NCBI GenBank assembly: GCA_902633125.1
Contig: CACPEZ010000002.1
Location: forward strand, 1 to 64,000
Reading direction: 5' to 3'
DNA: 64,000 nucleotides
Source: an uncultured Pelagibacteraceae bacterium
GTDB lineage: Bacteria; Pseudomonadota; Alphaproteobacteria; Pelagibacterales; Pelagibacteraceae
In this document: positions 10,324 through 19,730 of the stretch, one piece after another
How the letters are laid out: each line of letters opens with the position of its first letter
How positions within the stretch are numbered: position 1 is the stretch's first letter
The notes under the pieces: model-generated
The model's database searches: none
Told to the model about the DNA's origin: nothing
What the model saw: only the letters and a program-made list of their open reading frames with translations
Translations under genes and position numbers: made by a program

Positions 10324-11616
10324 ATGAACAAAATTATAAAAAACTCTTGGGCTCTCTTTATGGGTATGGCATTTATAATGCTAGCTCATGGTTTTCAAGG
10401 TACTCTGTTAGGTGTTAGAGCAGTTAAAGAAAATTTTGGTCTGTCATCGACAGGTTTTTTATTTTCTGGATATTTTGTTGGATATTTTATTGGAGCAAAA
10501 ATTATACAATCATTAATTCATAGAGTTGGGCATATTAGAGTATTCGCAGCTTTTGCTTCTGTCACTTCAATTGTGGTCTTATTACACTCTATTTTTGTAA
10601 ATCCTATTTCATGGTTTGTGCTTAGAATGATTTCTGGATTTAGCATGGTTTGTCTTTATACAATTGCTGAAAGCTGGTTAAACGATAGATCTACAAATAA
10701 GAATAGAGGTAGTGTTTTATCAATCTACATGATTGTTATGTATGCCTCTATGGCGATTGGAATGTTTTTCATAAACTTTAGTAAACCAGAGAACTTTCAA
10801 CCTTTTATACTGATATCTTTATTTATGTCATTGTCTCTTGTTCCAATATTATTAACGAAAAGAAAAGCTCCAAACTTTAAAAAAATATCAGGCATGAAGC
10901 TAAAGGAAGTTTATAAATCATCACCATTTGGTGTTGTAAGTTCGTTTTTAATTGGAATATCACATTCAGCTGTTTTCTCATTGATTGCAGTTTATGCTAC
11001 ATCGATGAATTTTAGTATTTTAGAAGTATCAATAGTAACATTTTTATTTGCTATATCTGGAGCTATATCTCAATGGCCAATTGGAAAATTATCAGATGTT
11101 TTGGATAGAAGAATTGTAATTATTTATACAACATTTGGAGCAGCTTTATTTTGTTTTTTGGCGATTATTTCTTCGGGTCAAATGTATATGCCTGCAGGTT
11201 TAGCTACATCAAAATTATTTTTTTATATCTGTATAATGTGTTTTTCTTTTTGTAGTCTACCAATGTTTGCATTAATTTTTGCACACACAAATGATTTTAT
11301 ACCAAAAGAAAAATTTGTAGCAGCAGGAGCAGGATTACAATTTGTTTTTGGTCTTGGTGCAATTTGCGGTCCTTTTATGTGCTCATTATTTATGGAATTT
11401 TTAGGAGAAAATGGATTTTTTATTTTCTTAATTATATTTCATTCATTTATTGGTTTATTTGGAATATATAGAATGCAAGTAAGAGAGTCTGGTGATAACC
11501 CAGATTCACAATTTGTACCTATGCCTCAAACTATTACTCCAGCAGGTATAGAACTTAATCCTTCAACTGAACCAATAGATGAACCAAATAATTTAAACGA
11601 ATTTAAGAAAATTTAG
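10324..11616 (+). CDS. MFS transporter (YcaD-like)
   Basis: 12-TM MFS pattern, GKLSDVLDRR loop, AESWLND motif. Confidence 0.87.
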   Translation: MNKIIKNSWALFMGMAFIMLAHGFQGTLLGVRAVKENFGLSSTGFLFSGYFVGYFIGAKIIQSLIHRVGHIRVFAAFASVTSIVVLLHSIFVNPISWFVLRMISGFSMVCLYTIAESWLNDRSTNKNRGSVLSIYMIVMYASMAIGMFFINFSKPENFQPFILISLFMSLSLVPILLTKRKAPNFKKISGMKLKEVYKSSPFGVVSSFLIGISHSAVFSLIAVYATSMNFSILEVSIVTFLFAISGAISQWPIGKLSDVLDRRIVIIYTTFGAALFCFLAIISSGQMYMPAGLATSKLFFYICIMCFSFCSLPMFALIFAHTNDFIPKEKFVAAGAGLQFVFGLGAICGPFMCSLFMEFLGENGFFIFLIIFHSFIGLFGIYRMQVRESGDNPDSQFVPMPQTITPAGIELNPSTEPIDEPNNLNEFKKI

Positions 11617-11631
11617 TGTAAGTTCAACATT

Positions 11632-12288
11632 ATGAAAACAGCATTGATATTCGGTTCAACTGGATTAATTGGTGGAATATTACTTAAATTGTTAGCCAAT
11701 GATCAAAAATATGAAAAAATCAAGGTTTTTGTAAGATCTTCTACTTCAAAAATAGATTCTAAAATAGAAGTTATTCAAACAGATTTTACAAAATTAGAAA
11801 ATATTAAGTCAGAAATAAAAGGCGATGATTGTTTTTTTTGTATTGGAACTACAAAGAAAAAAACGCCTAAGAAACAAGATTATATAAACACTGAGTATAA
11901 TTTACCTGTAACAATTGGAAAAATTTGTAGCGATAATAATGTACAAAATTTTACTTATATTTCTTCATTAGGTGCCAGTTCAAAAAAAACAAATTTGTAT
12001 TTAAAAAATAAAGGTATGGCTGAAGAAGAATTAAGAAAACTAAACTTTAAAAAATTTATTGTAATTAGACCTTCGTTTTTAATTGGAAAAAGAAAAGAGG
12101 AAAGACTTGGAGAAAAAATAGGTATTTTCGCCATGAGATGTATATCGCCAATTTTAGTTGGAGATTTAAAAAAATATAAATCGATTAATGCAGAAATTGT
12201 TGCAAAATCCATGATAAATATATCAAACAGTGAAATACAAAGTGGAGTATTTGAACCACCGCAATTATTGGAAATTGGAAGAGAATAA
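11632..12288 (+). CDS. NAD(P)H-binding Rossmann protein (HTATIP2-like)
   Basis: ALIFGSTGLIGGILLKLL and FTYISSLGASSKKTNLYLKNKGMAEEEL. Confidence 0.85.
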   Translation: MKTALIFGSTGLIGGILLKLLANDQKYEKIKVFVRSSTSKIDSKIEVIQTDFTKLENIKSEIKGDDCFFCIGTTKKKTPKKQDYINTEYNLPVTIGKICSDNNVQNFTYISSLGASSKKTNLYLKNKGMAEEELRKLNFKKFIVIRPSFLIGKRKEERLGEKIGIFAMRCISPILVGDLKKYKSINAEIVAKSMINISNSEIQSGVFEPPQLLEIGRE

Positions 12289-12331
12289 ATTTTTTATAAA
12301 TCAATAAAATATTAAAAAAAATTATTTTAAG

Positions 12332-12353
12332 TGCTATAATACATTTAAAGGAG
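12332..12353 (+). promoter_or_regulatory. Extended -10 (TGCTATAAT) and perfect SD (AAAGGAGG) of the GYD-domain gene
   Basis: TGCTATAAT 12332-12340; AAAGGAGG 12347-12354; ATG at 12360. Confidence 0.6.
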
Positions 12354-12359
12354 GTATCT

Positions 12360-12683
12360 ATGGCTAAATTTTTTTTAATGGGAAATTTTACAGAGAAAGC
12401 ATTCGCAGGCTTTTTAAAAGATCCTGGATCAGATAGATCCGAGGTTGCTAGAAAGTGTTCTGAAAGTGTTGGAGCTGAAATGAAATCTTACACATATTTA
12501 AGAGGACCCTATGACTTTATAGTTGAAACCCATGGTACATTTGAGCAAATGGCTGCTATAAAATTGGCTACAGAGGGAAGCGGTGCACTAAAAAATATCG
12601 CTATTTGTGAAGAAACACCAATGAATGAAATTGCAAATCATGCAACAAAAGTATCAAGTGGCTATAAAGCTCCTGGACAATAA
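12360..12683 (+). CDS. GYD domain-containing small protein
   Basis: 107 aa, GNFTEKAFAGFLKDPGSDR...LRGPYDFIVETHGTFEQMAAIKLAT, GYD-like pattern; strong SD. Confidence 0.75.
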   Translation: MAKFFLMGNFTEKAFAGFLKDPGSDRSEVARKCSESVGAEMKSYTYLRGPYDFIVETHGTFEQMAAIKLATEGSGALKNIAICEETPMNEIANHATKVSSGYKAPGQ

Positions 12684-12690
12684 TATAACT

Positions 12691-12717
12691 GGTAGCTTCA
12701 TTAATTATGGAGCTACC
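12691..12717 (+). terminator. Stem-loop downstream of the GYD gene
   Basis: GGTAGCTTCA-ttaatta-TGGAGCTACC, 10-bp stem (one T.G wobble), 7-nt loop; no strong U tract. Confidence 0.6.
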
Positions 12718-12783
12718 AATTTAAAATCGAAACTGTCAAAATATCTCATTCAAATAAAGTAATATTGATCTATTAAGAAAGTT

Positions 12784-13242
12784 ATGAACAAAAGAAAATT
12801 TATAAAATTATCTATATTTGGATCATTATTATACAGTATTTTTCCATACAAAATTTCATTAGCTGAAACCAAAAAAATAATTAATCAAAATTTAACAGAA
12901 GCCCAAAAAAAAATAATGTTTGAGGAAGCAACCGAACGACCATTCTCAAGCCCTCTTAATTATGAGAAAAGAGAAGGTTTTTATCACTGTGCAAATTGTG
13001 GAGCTAAACTATTTAAGTCTAGCTCGAAATTTGATAGTGGAACTGGTTGGCCATCATTTACAGAGGCGCTTCCTGGAGCTTTTAAAACTAAGGTTGATTA
13101 CAGCTTTGGCATGAAAAGAATTGAATACCATTGTGCAAAATGTGGTGCTCATCACGGACATGTCTTTGAAGACGGTCCTGGATCGACAGGAAAGAGATAT
13201 TGTAATAACGGCTTGTGTTTAATATTTAAGCCATCATCATAA
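12784..13242 (+). CDS. msrB: Peptide-methionine (R)-S-oxide reductase, probably exported
   Basis: CANCGAKLF...CAKCGAHHGHVFEDGPGSTGKRYCNN; hydrophobic N-terminal leader. Confidence 0.93.
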   Translation: MNKRKFIKLSIFGSLLYSIFPYKISLAETKKIINQNLTEAQKKIMFEEATERPFSSPLNYEKREGFYHCANCGAKLFKSSSKFDSGTGWPSFTEALPGAFKTKVDYSFGMKRIEYHCAKCGAHHGHVFEDGPGSTGKRYCNNGLCLIFKPSS

Positions 13243-13254
13243 AACGGAGGAATA

Positions 13255-13440
13255 ATGAAGATATTGAGTATATTGAAAGGGGTTGAATTAGTTATAGCAG
13301 ATTTAGAAGTAAATTTGGGAGAACAAGTGAGAAGTGCACCTACGTTATGCGCAAGATACAATGGTAAGATTATACCTTTAAACACTGCTCAAGATGGTCG
13401 ACCTATTCTTATGAGAGAAGAAAACGCTTTAGAAAACTAA
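13255..13440 (+). CDS. Small conserved-looking protein of unknown function (61 aa)
   Basis: ATG preceded by GGAGG 12 nt after the msrB stop; no family recognised. Confidence 0.55.
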   Translation: MKILSILKGVELVIADLEVNLGEQVRSAPTLCARYNGKIIPLNTAQDGRPILMREENALEN

Positions 13441-13504
13441 TTTTGTATTTAATTGCGTCAACTTAATTAAGTTTATTTACAAGAAAATATTATAAAAAAT
13501 AACT

Positions 13505-14098
13505 ATGACATTTGAATTACCAAAACTAGATTATTCTAATGAGGCTTTGTCTCCAATAATGTCACAAGAAACATTAGAATTACATCATGGAAAACATCAT
13601 CAAACCTACATAACAAATCTTAACAATTTTATAAAAGATACAGACATGGCTGAAATGTCATTGGAAGATATAATTGTTAAAAGCTCAAAAGATAACTCAA
13701 AAGCTGGAATATTTAATAATGCAAGCCAGCATTGGAACCATAATCTTTTTTGGAAGTGCATGAAGCCAAAAGGTGGTGGGAATATTCCGTCAAAACTTGA
13801 AAAAAAAATTGTAGAAGATTTTGGAAGCGTTGAAAAATTTAAAGATCAATTTAAACAAGCAGGTATAACTCAATTTGGATCAGGTTGGTGTTGGTTATCT
13901 TTAAATAATGATAAATTGGTCGTTACAAAAACAGCTAATGCTGCTAATCCTTTAATTGATAACTTAAAACCAATACTTGGTTGTGATGTCTGGGAACATT
14001 CATATTACATTGATTATAGAAATAGAAGACCTGAATATTTAGATAAATTTGTTGATAATCTTATAGATTGGGAATTTGTTGAATCTCTATTAATCTAA
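13505..14098 (+). CDS. sodB: Fe/Mn superoxide dismutase
   Basis: LELHHGKHHQTYITNLN, NASQHWNHNLFWKCM, DVWEHSYYIDYRNRRPEYLDKF. Confidence 0.96.
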   Translation: MTFELPKLDYSNEALSPIMSQETLELHHGKHHQTYITNLNNFIKDTDMAEMSLEDIIVKSSKDNSKAGIFNNASQHWNHNLFWKCMKPKGGGNIPSKLEKKIVEDFGSVEKFKDQFKQAGITQFGSGWCWLSLNNDKLVVTKTANAANPLIDNLKPILGCDVWEHSYYIDYRNRRPEYLDKFVDNLIDWEFVESLLI

Positions 14099-14141
14099 TT
14101 TATCCTAGAACTTTTTGAGATAAAACAAAGTTTGAAGCAGT

Positions 14142-14369
14142 ATGAACAAGGAAAATACAAGTAAACTCTGGAAATTTATTCAGGAAGCTGGCGATTATTT
14201 GGATGGTCAACTTCCTGATCACCCAAATCATCCAAAAGGAAGAAATCCATATGCTCATGTAGCAATATGTGTAAAAAACAAATTTAATTCTACTTATAAA
14301 GATATTCCTGATGACAAATTTGATGAAGTAATCAACTATATTAAATTTTTAAAAGAAAATCCTAGTTAA
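14142..14369 (+). CDS. Small protein (75 aa) with an ORF6C/antirepressor-C-terminus-like motif
   Basis: LPDHPNHPKGRNPYAHVAICVKNKFNSTYKDIPDDKFDEVINYIKFLKENP. Confidence 0.6.
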   Translation: MNKENTSKLWKFIQEAGDYLDGQLPDHPNHPKGRNPYAHVAICVKNKFNSTYKDIPDDKFDEVINYIKFLKENPS

Positions 14370-15415
14370 TTAGATATAGTTTTTAGAAACTCTTCTACTT
14401 CACTACTTTTGGTATTCCAAGCTGTAACAAGTCTAACCGTCTTACCGCCTAATTCCTCATTGCTCATCATATATTCTTCTGAATTTAAATGCTCAACCAT
14501 CTTTTTTGGCAGTTTAACAAAAACTTCATTTGCCTCAGTTGGATATTCAAGTTTAACTTGATTACTAGAAACTAAACCATCGCTTAATTTTTTTGCCATC
14601 AGATTTGCATGTCTTGCATTTTTTAACCAAACATCATTTGAGATATATCCATCTAATTGTGCAGAAACAAAACGCATTTTAGACAATAGATGACCGGATC
14701 TTTTTAACAAAAAAGGTAAATTGCCAACTAATTCCTTATTAAATATAATAATTGCTTCAGCTGCTATACATCCGTTCTTCGTTGCCCCAAAAGATAATAT
14801 GTCAATTCCTGATTTCCATGTCATTTCTGCAGGTGTAACATCAAGTGAAACAAGCGCATTAGCGAACCTAGCACCATCCATATGTACTTTTAATTTTTTT
14901 TTATGTGCAATTTCAGAGATATTTCTAATTTGATCTAAAGTATAAACTTCACCAGTTTCTGTTGCTTGAGTTATGCTAACAATAGATGGTTGAGTATGAT
15001 GCACAATTCCAAACCCTCCAATATTATCATTTAGCTCATCAACTGTTATTTTGCCGTCTTTACCGTTTAATGGAACAAGTTTTGCTCCACCTGTATAAAA
15101 TTCAGGGGCTCCACACTCATCAACATTGATATGAGAAAATTTATGGCAATAAATATTTCCAAATGATGGAGAAATAGCAGAAAGTGCTAAAGCATTTGAT
15201 GCAGTTCCTGATGCTGTGGGGTAAACAATTACATCCTTTTCGAAAATTTTAGAAAATTTTTCTTGTAACACACCTGAAATTTCATCGTTACCATACGGAG
15301 GAGCAATACCATCATTTGCTTTGATAATTGCATCCAAAACTTCTGGACAAGCTCCTGTCACATTGTCTGAAGCAAATTTTACTCTTTTACGTTTTGTATT
15401 AATTTTTGCGTTCAT
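14366..15415 (-). CDS. ltaE: Low-specificity L-threonine aldolase
   Basis: FASDNVTGACPEVLDAI, HMDGARFANALVSL, SFGATKNGCIAAEAIIIF. Confidence 0.93.
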   Translation of the reverse strand: MNAKINTKRKRVKFASDNVTGACPEVLDAIIKANDGIAPPYGNDEISGVLQEKFSKIFEKDVIVYPTASGTASNALALSAISPSFGNIYCHKFSHINVDECGAPEFYTGGAKLVPLNGKDGKITVDELNDNIGGFGIVHHTQPSIVSITQATETGEVYTLDQIRNISEIAHKKKLKVHMDGARFANALVSLDVTPAEMTWKSGIDILSFGATKNGCIAAEAIIIFNKELVGNLPFLLKRSGHLLSKMRFVSAQLDGYISNDVWLKNARHANLMAKKLSDGLVSSNQVKLEYPTEANEVFVKLPKKMVEHLNSEEYMMSNEELGGKTVRLVTAWNTKSSEVEEFLKTISN

Positions 15416-15416
15416 T

Positions 15417-16532
15417 TTATTGTTTTGGAAAATAATCTTTTAAAGTACCTTCTCTATAAACATCGGCTGTACAACAATGAAGGCCTCCACCAAAAGCATA
15501 TGCATCTCTCAATTCTACAGGGATAACTTCCATACCTAATTTATCTAACTGTTCAGCTTGATATTTTTCACTTTTTTCAACGCATACAGTTTTAGGGTCA
15601 AGAACTAAAACATTCATTGATAGCCATACTGAAGAGTAACAAAGTGGTGGTGGGGTATTATGAGCAGGTTGTGCAGCATCAATAATTTCCCATCCATTAT
15701 CTTCAAATAATTTTCTTTGTTCTTTTGGAAGTCTTCGTTGTGGATTATTAATAATTAACCCTTCTTTAATTGGGGTAAAGGTTGCATCAATATGAATTGG
15801 ATAAGGATCGCCTGGGAAATTTACAGCATGAACTCTATGATCCTTAAAATGTCTTTTTATCCAATCAATTCCTTTTAAGTTAGTTGTAAATCCGTGTTGT
15901 ACAACCAAATCCTTTCCAAATCTTAAAATATCTGCGGCATCAAATAATGGCTCTTCCTCAGTTGTGACAAAGTATTTATTTTCTGTCCATTCAAGTCTTT
16001 TAGTTACACCAATTTTATCTGATAAATAGTCTTTTCTATAATCTGCATCTGTTAATCTAGGCTTTGGTGCTGACTCATGTCTCATATTTGGATCTTTATT
16101 ATAATAGTCTTTTAATAAAGGTCTGTAACATAGGTACTCAAACCATCTGCACCTGTAGCTCATTGTAGCTTCTAATATTTCATTTCCCACAGTTAATAAA
16201 ACATCTCTAGGTGGCATGCATCCAAACATAGTTTCGGCTTTCCAGTCAGGAGTTGATGTTGGTTGATTAAAATCTAAAGGTGTTGGTCTATCAACTTTTA
16301 TACCCCTTTTTTCAAGCACATTTGAAAAGTTATCTAATAGTTCATTAGCTTTATCGACAGTATCCTTAGTTCTTGGACCATAAGTTCCTCGCATATCAGA
16401 GTCTTCTGGAACTTTAGCATCTAAAGCAGGTTCGGGTGCTGGAATACAAGTACCATCTGCTCTACCAACAATTACATGTTTTAATGGATCCCATTCATTC
16501 CAACTATTAACAATCTTATTATTTTGAACCAT
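15417..16532 (-). CDS. Glycine amidinotransferase family protein
   Basis: SWNEWDPLKHVIVGRADGTCIPAPEPA, FPGDPYPIHIDATFTPI, YAFGGGLHCCTADVYREG (catalytic His/Cys region). Confidence 0.9.
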   Translation of the reverse strand: MVQNNKIVNSWNEWDPLKHVIVGRADGTCIPAPEPALDAKVPEDSDMRGTYGPRTKDTVDKANELLDNFSNVLEKRGIKVDRPTPLDFNQPTSTPDWKAETMFGCMPPRDVLLTVGNEILEATMSYRCRWFEYLCYRPLLKDYYNKDPNMRHESAPKPRLTDADYRKDYLSDKIGVTKRLEWTENKYFVTTEEEPLFDAADILRFGKDLVVQHGFTTNLKGIDWIKRHFKDHRVHAVNFPGDPYPIHIDATFTPIKEGLIINNPQRRLPKEQRKLFEDNGWEIIDAAQPAHNTPPPLCYSSVWLSMNVLVLDPKTVCVEKSEKYQAEQLDKLGMEVIPVELRDAYAFGGGLHCCTADVYREGTLKDYFPKQ

Positions 16533-16538
16533 GTAAAA

Positions 16539-17444
16539 TTAATTTAATCCAATAAATCTTCTATTAGATTGCATTATCATACTATAATAAAATATAGCTA
16601 AAAAAATAAAGAAGCCACCAATAATTGTATTAGTTGAAGGAATTTCATTTATTCCAAGCCATGGCAGCCAAACCCAAAATATTCCTCCTATTACTTCAGT
16701 CAATGACAATAGAGTCAAATCAGCTGCAGGAATATGTTTAGATCCAATTGAATAAAGAATTAAGCCCATGCACACAAGTGTTCCATGAGTGGCAAATAAT
16801 GCTTCATTTTTATTTGAAGATAAGAAATTTGCATCGTTATTTAAAAGCATAACTGTTGAAAATAAAAAACAAAATAATCCTGCTATAGCAACAGTTGTAA
16901 ACTTAGGAGTTTGTTTTCTCCATCTCAGACTTACTGAAAAAATTGAAAAACCTAGTGCTGATACTAATCCAAATATTAGACCCATTAAAGAATTTTCTCC
17001 AGTATTACCGTAGGCCATTACAATTATACCAAATGCTGCAACTAAAATTGATATCCAAACTGTGATTGAAATTTTTTCTTTCAAAAATAGAAAACCAAGT
17101 AGTGCAGTTATAAAAGGCATTGCAGCTAAACATAATAGAGTTACTGCTGCTGTCGTGTTAGTAATTGACCAAATAAAAGTTATCATTGCTGTTCCTAAAC
17201 CAATACCACCTATAATTCCAGATATCCCAATTTTTAAATAATTTTTATAAAATGAAATTCCTTCTTCCAAGAATAAGTAAACATTGAGCAATAAAAATAT
17301 AACAATGCCTCTTGCAAACAAGTATTGCCAAGGGACAGTTTCGGGTTGATCTATATGTCTTACAACATATGGTCCAAATGACCAAAGTATGCCTGCAAAT
17401 AAAACAATTGGAATAGCTACTTTAGGATTTTTTAAATCAGGCAT
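16539..17444 (-). CDS. EamA/DMT family transporter
   Basis: 10-TM EamA pattern with two internal repeats; 6 nt upstream of the amidinotransferase. Confidence 0.88.
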   Translation of the reverse strand: MPDLKNPKVAIPIVLFAGILWSFGPYVVRHIDQPETVPWQYLFARGIVIFLLLNVYLFLEEGISFYKNYLKIGISGIIGGIGLGTAMITFIWSITNTTAAVTLLCLAAMPFITALLGFLFLKEKISITVWISILVAAFGIIVMAYGNTGENSLMGLIFGLVSALGFSIFSVSLRWRKQTPKFTTVAIAGLFCFLFSTVMLLNNDANFLSSNKNEALFATHGTLVCMGLILYSIGSKHIPAADLTLLSLTEVIGGIFWVWLPWLGINEIPSTNTIIGGFFIFLAIFYYSMIMQSNRRFIGLN

Positions 17445-17491
17445 AAATTAATTTATTTTTTATAAATTTTTAGTGATATTATTAAATAAAT

Positions 17492-17893
17492 ATGGATTTA
17501 GATATAATAAAAATTGCATCCGACACGACTAATAATAAAATATTGAAAGATTACACTCATAGATCGAAATATAAAAATAAAACTTGTGGCGATATAATTG
17601 AAATGAGAGTTAATATTAAGAAAAACATAATACAAGATATTGGGTATCAGACAAAGTCCTGTGTTTACTGTCAAGCTTCTGCAAGCTTAATATCTCATAA
17701 ACTTATCAAAAAAAGTAAAAATAAAATTAATTACTTATTAAAAAATCTTATCGATTATTTTGAAAATGAAATTAAACCTTTGCCAAAAAATCTAAATAAA
17801 TTTAATAAATTGTTTAATAAAAAAAATATATCTAGAAAAAACTGTGTATTAATGCCATTAATTGCACTTAAGAAACTCAGCATTGATGAATAA
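17492..17893 (+). CDS. IscU/SufU-like iron-sulfur cluster scaffold protein
   Basis: Three scaffold Cys motifs: KTCGD, SCVYCQASASLIS, RKNCVLMPLIALKKL. Confidence 0.82.
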   Translation: MDLDIIKIASDTTNNKILKDYTHRSKYKNKTCGDIIEMRVNIKKNIIQDIGYQTKSCVYCQASASLISHKLIKKSKNKINYLLKNLIDYFENEIKPLPKNLNKFNKLFNKKNISRKNCVLMPLIALKKLSIDE

Positions 17894-18350
17894 CTTAGAT
17901 ATTAAAAAACCTATTATCGCTGCAATATTTTCTACTTTGACAATTGGGGTTTTGTCATTGCTTACTTATAAAACACCTTATGGATTATTTTTAATTGCTT
18001 CCTTTGGTTCTACAATGGTTTTACTTTATGGTTATCCAGAAAGTCCTTTTGCAAAACCTAAAAATATATTTTTTGGTCATTTTTTAACCTCGCTTGTTGG
18101 TGTGATATTCGTGAATTTCGTTCCATTCCCGGTATTTATTATTATACCTGTCGCTGTTGGAATAGGTGTAGGATTAATGATCATTCTTAATGTAACCCAC
18201 CCTCCTGCAGGAGGAAATCCTATAATTGTGATCATGGGATCGGTTTCTTTTGAATATTTAATATCCCCAGTTATAAGTGGATCAATTATTGTGATAGTTT
18301 TCGGCATAATCTTGAACAAATTTATTGCTAAAAGGAATTACCCAAATTAA
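17886..18350 (+). CDS. HPP family integral membrane protein
   Basis: SFGSTMVLLYGYPESPFAKPKNIFFGH, THPPAGGNPI; start at MNNLDIKKP overlaps the scaffold gene by 8 nt. Confidence 0.9.
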   Translation: MNNLDIKKPIIAAIFSTLTIGVLSLLTYKTPYGLFLIASFGSTMVLLYGYPESPFAKPKNIFFGHFLTSLVGVIFVNFVPFPVFIIIPVAVGIGVGLMIILNVTHPPAGGNPIIVIMGSVSFEYLISPVISGSIIVIVFGIILNKFIAKRNYPN

Positions 18351-18444
18351 ACACAATTTGTTTGCTAGTCCTATTTAACTTGTGCTAGTCTTTTCAAATA
18401 ATAATTAATAATTCAGCTTAGAGAAGCTAGTAATAGGAGTAAAA

Positions 18445-19644
18445 ATGAAAGTACTTTGTGTATTGTATGATGATCCAAAAGGAGGAATGCCTAAATCTTA
18501 TCCTCTGTCGGATTTACCAAAATTAGAGAAATATCCAGATGGAATGACATTGCCATCACCTAAAGGAAGAGATTTTACACCAGGCCAATTACTTGGTTGT
18601 GTTTCAGGTGAACTTGGTTTGAGAAAGTTTTTAGAGAGTAATGGACACGAGTTGGTTGTTACTAACAGTAAAGATGGAGATGGATGTGAAGCGGATAAAC
18701 ATATTGTTGATGCTGACATTGTTATCTCTCAACCATTTTTCCCTTATTATTTAACTAAAGAAAGAATTGCTAAAGCTAAAAACCTTAAGATGGCAATTAC
18801 AGCAGGAATAGGTTCTGATCACGTTGACTTACAAGCAGCAATGGATAATAAAATTGATGTTGTTGAAGTAACTTTCTGTAATTCTAGATCAGTTGCTGAA
18901 CACATAGTAATGATGATTGTTTCAATGGTTAGAGATTATCACAATCAACATAGAATAGTTAACGAAGGTGGATGGAATATTGCAGATGCTGTTCAGAGAA
19001 GTTATGACGTTGAAGGAATGCATATAGGAACCGTTGCCGCTGGAAGAATCGGATTAGATGCACTTAGAAAAATGAAACCATTTGATGTTCATTTGCACTA
19101 TTTTGACAGACATAAATTACCTGACAGTGTTGAAAAAGAACTAAACTTAACTTTTCATGAATCAGTAGAGTCTATGGTAAAAGTTTGTGATGTTGTTACA
19201 ATAAATTGCCCACTTCATCCTGAAACTGAAAATTTGTTTGATGATGAAATGATAGGTAAAATGAAAAAAGGAGCATACATAGTTAACACTGCAAGAGGTA
19301 AAATTTGTAATCGAGATGCAATAGCTAAAGCCCTAAAAAGTGGACAGCTAAGTGGTTACGCAGGTGATGTATGGTTTCCACAGCCTGCTCCAAACGACCA
19401 TGTATGGAGAACAATGCCAAATCATGGAATGACACCTCACACGTCTGGTACATCTTTATCTGCTCAAGCAAGATATGCAGATGGAGTTAGAGAAATATTG
19501 GAATGTTTCTTTGAAGGAAAAGAAATTAGAAATCAATATTTGATCGTAAAAGATGGTCAATTAGCAGGAATGGGAGCACATTCTTACAGTAAAGGATCTG
19601 CAACTAGTGGATCAGAAGAAGCTGCTAAATATCAAAAAAAATAA
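18445..19644 (+). CDS. fdh: NAD-dependent formate dehydrogenase
   Basis: TAGIGSDHVDLQAA, NSRSVAEHIVMMIVSMVRDY, GRIGLDALRKMKPFDVHLHYFDRHKLP, NHGMTPHTSGTSLSAQARYADG. Confidence 0.95.
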   Translation: MKVLCVLYDDPKGGMPKSYPLSDLPKLEKYPDGMTLPSPKGRDFTPGQLLGCVSGELGLRKFLESNGHELVVTNSKDGDGCEADKHIVDADIVISQPFFPYYLTKERIAKAKNLKMAITAGIGSDHVDLQAAMDNKIDVVEVTFCNSRSVAEHIVMMIVSMVRDYHNQHRIVNEGGWNIADAVQRSYDVEGMHIGTVAAGRIGLDALRKMKPFDVHLHYFDRHKLPDSVEKELNLTFHESVESMVKVCDVVTINCPLHPETENLFDDEMIGKMKKGAYIVNTARGKICNRDAIAKALKSGQLSGYAGDVWFPQPAPNDHVWRTMPNHGMTPHTSGTSLSAQARYADGVREILECFFEGKEIRNQYLIVKDGQLAGMGAHSYSKGSATSGSEEAAKYQKK

Positions 19645-19656
19645 AATAGATTTATT

Positions 19657-19689
19657 AAAGGTATGCTACTTAAATAAGTAGCTACCTTT
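19657..19689 (+). terminator. Stem-loop after fdh
   Basis: AAAGGTAtGCTACTT-aaat-AAGTAGCTACCTTT, near-perfect hairpin with a single bulge. Confidence 0.7.
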
Positions 19690-19730
19690 AAGACCATAGA
19701 TTTAAACCCTCATTATTATATATTTTAGAT

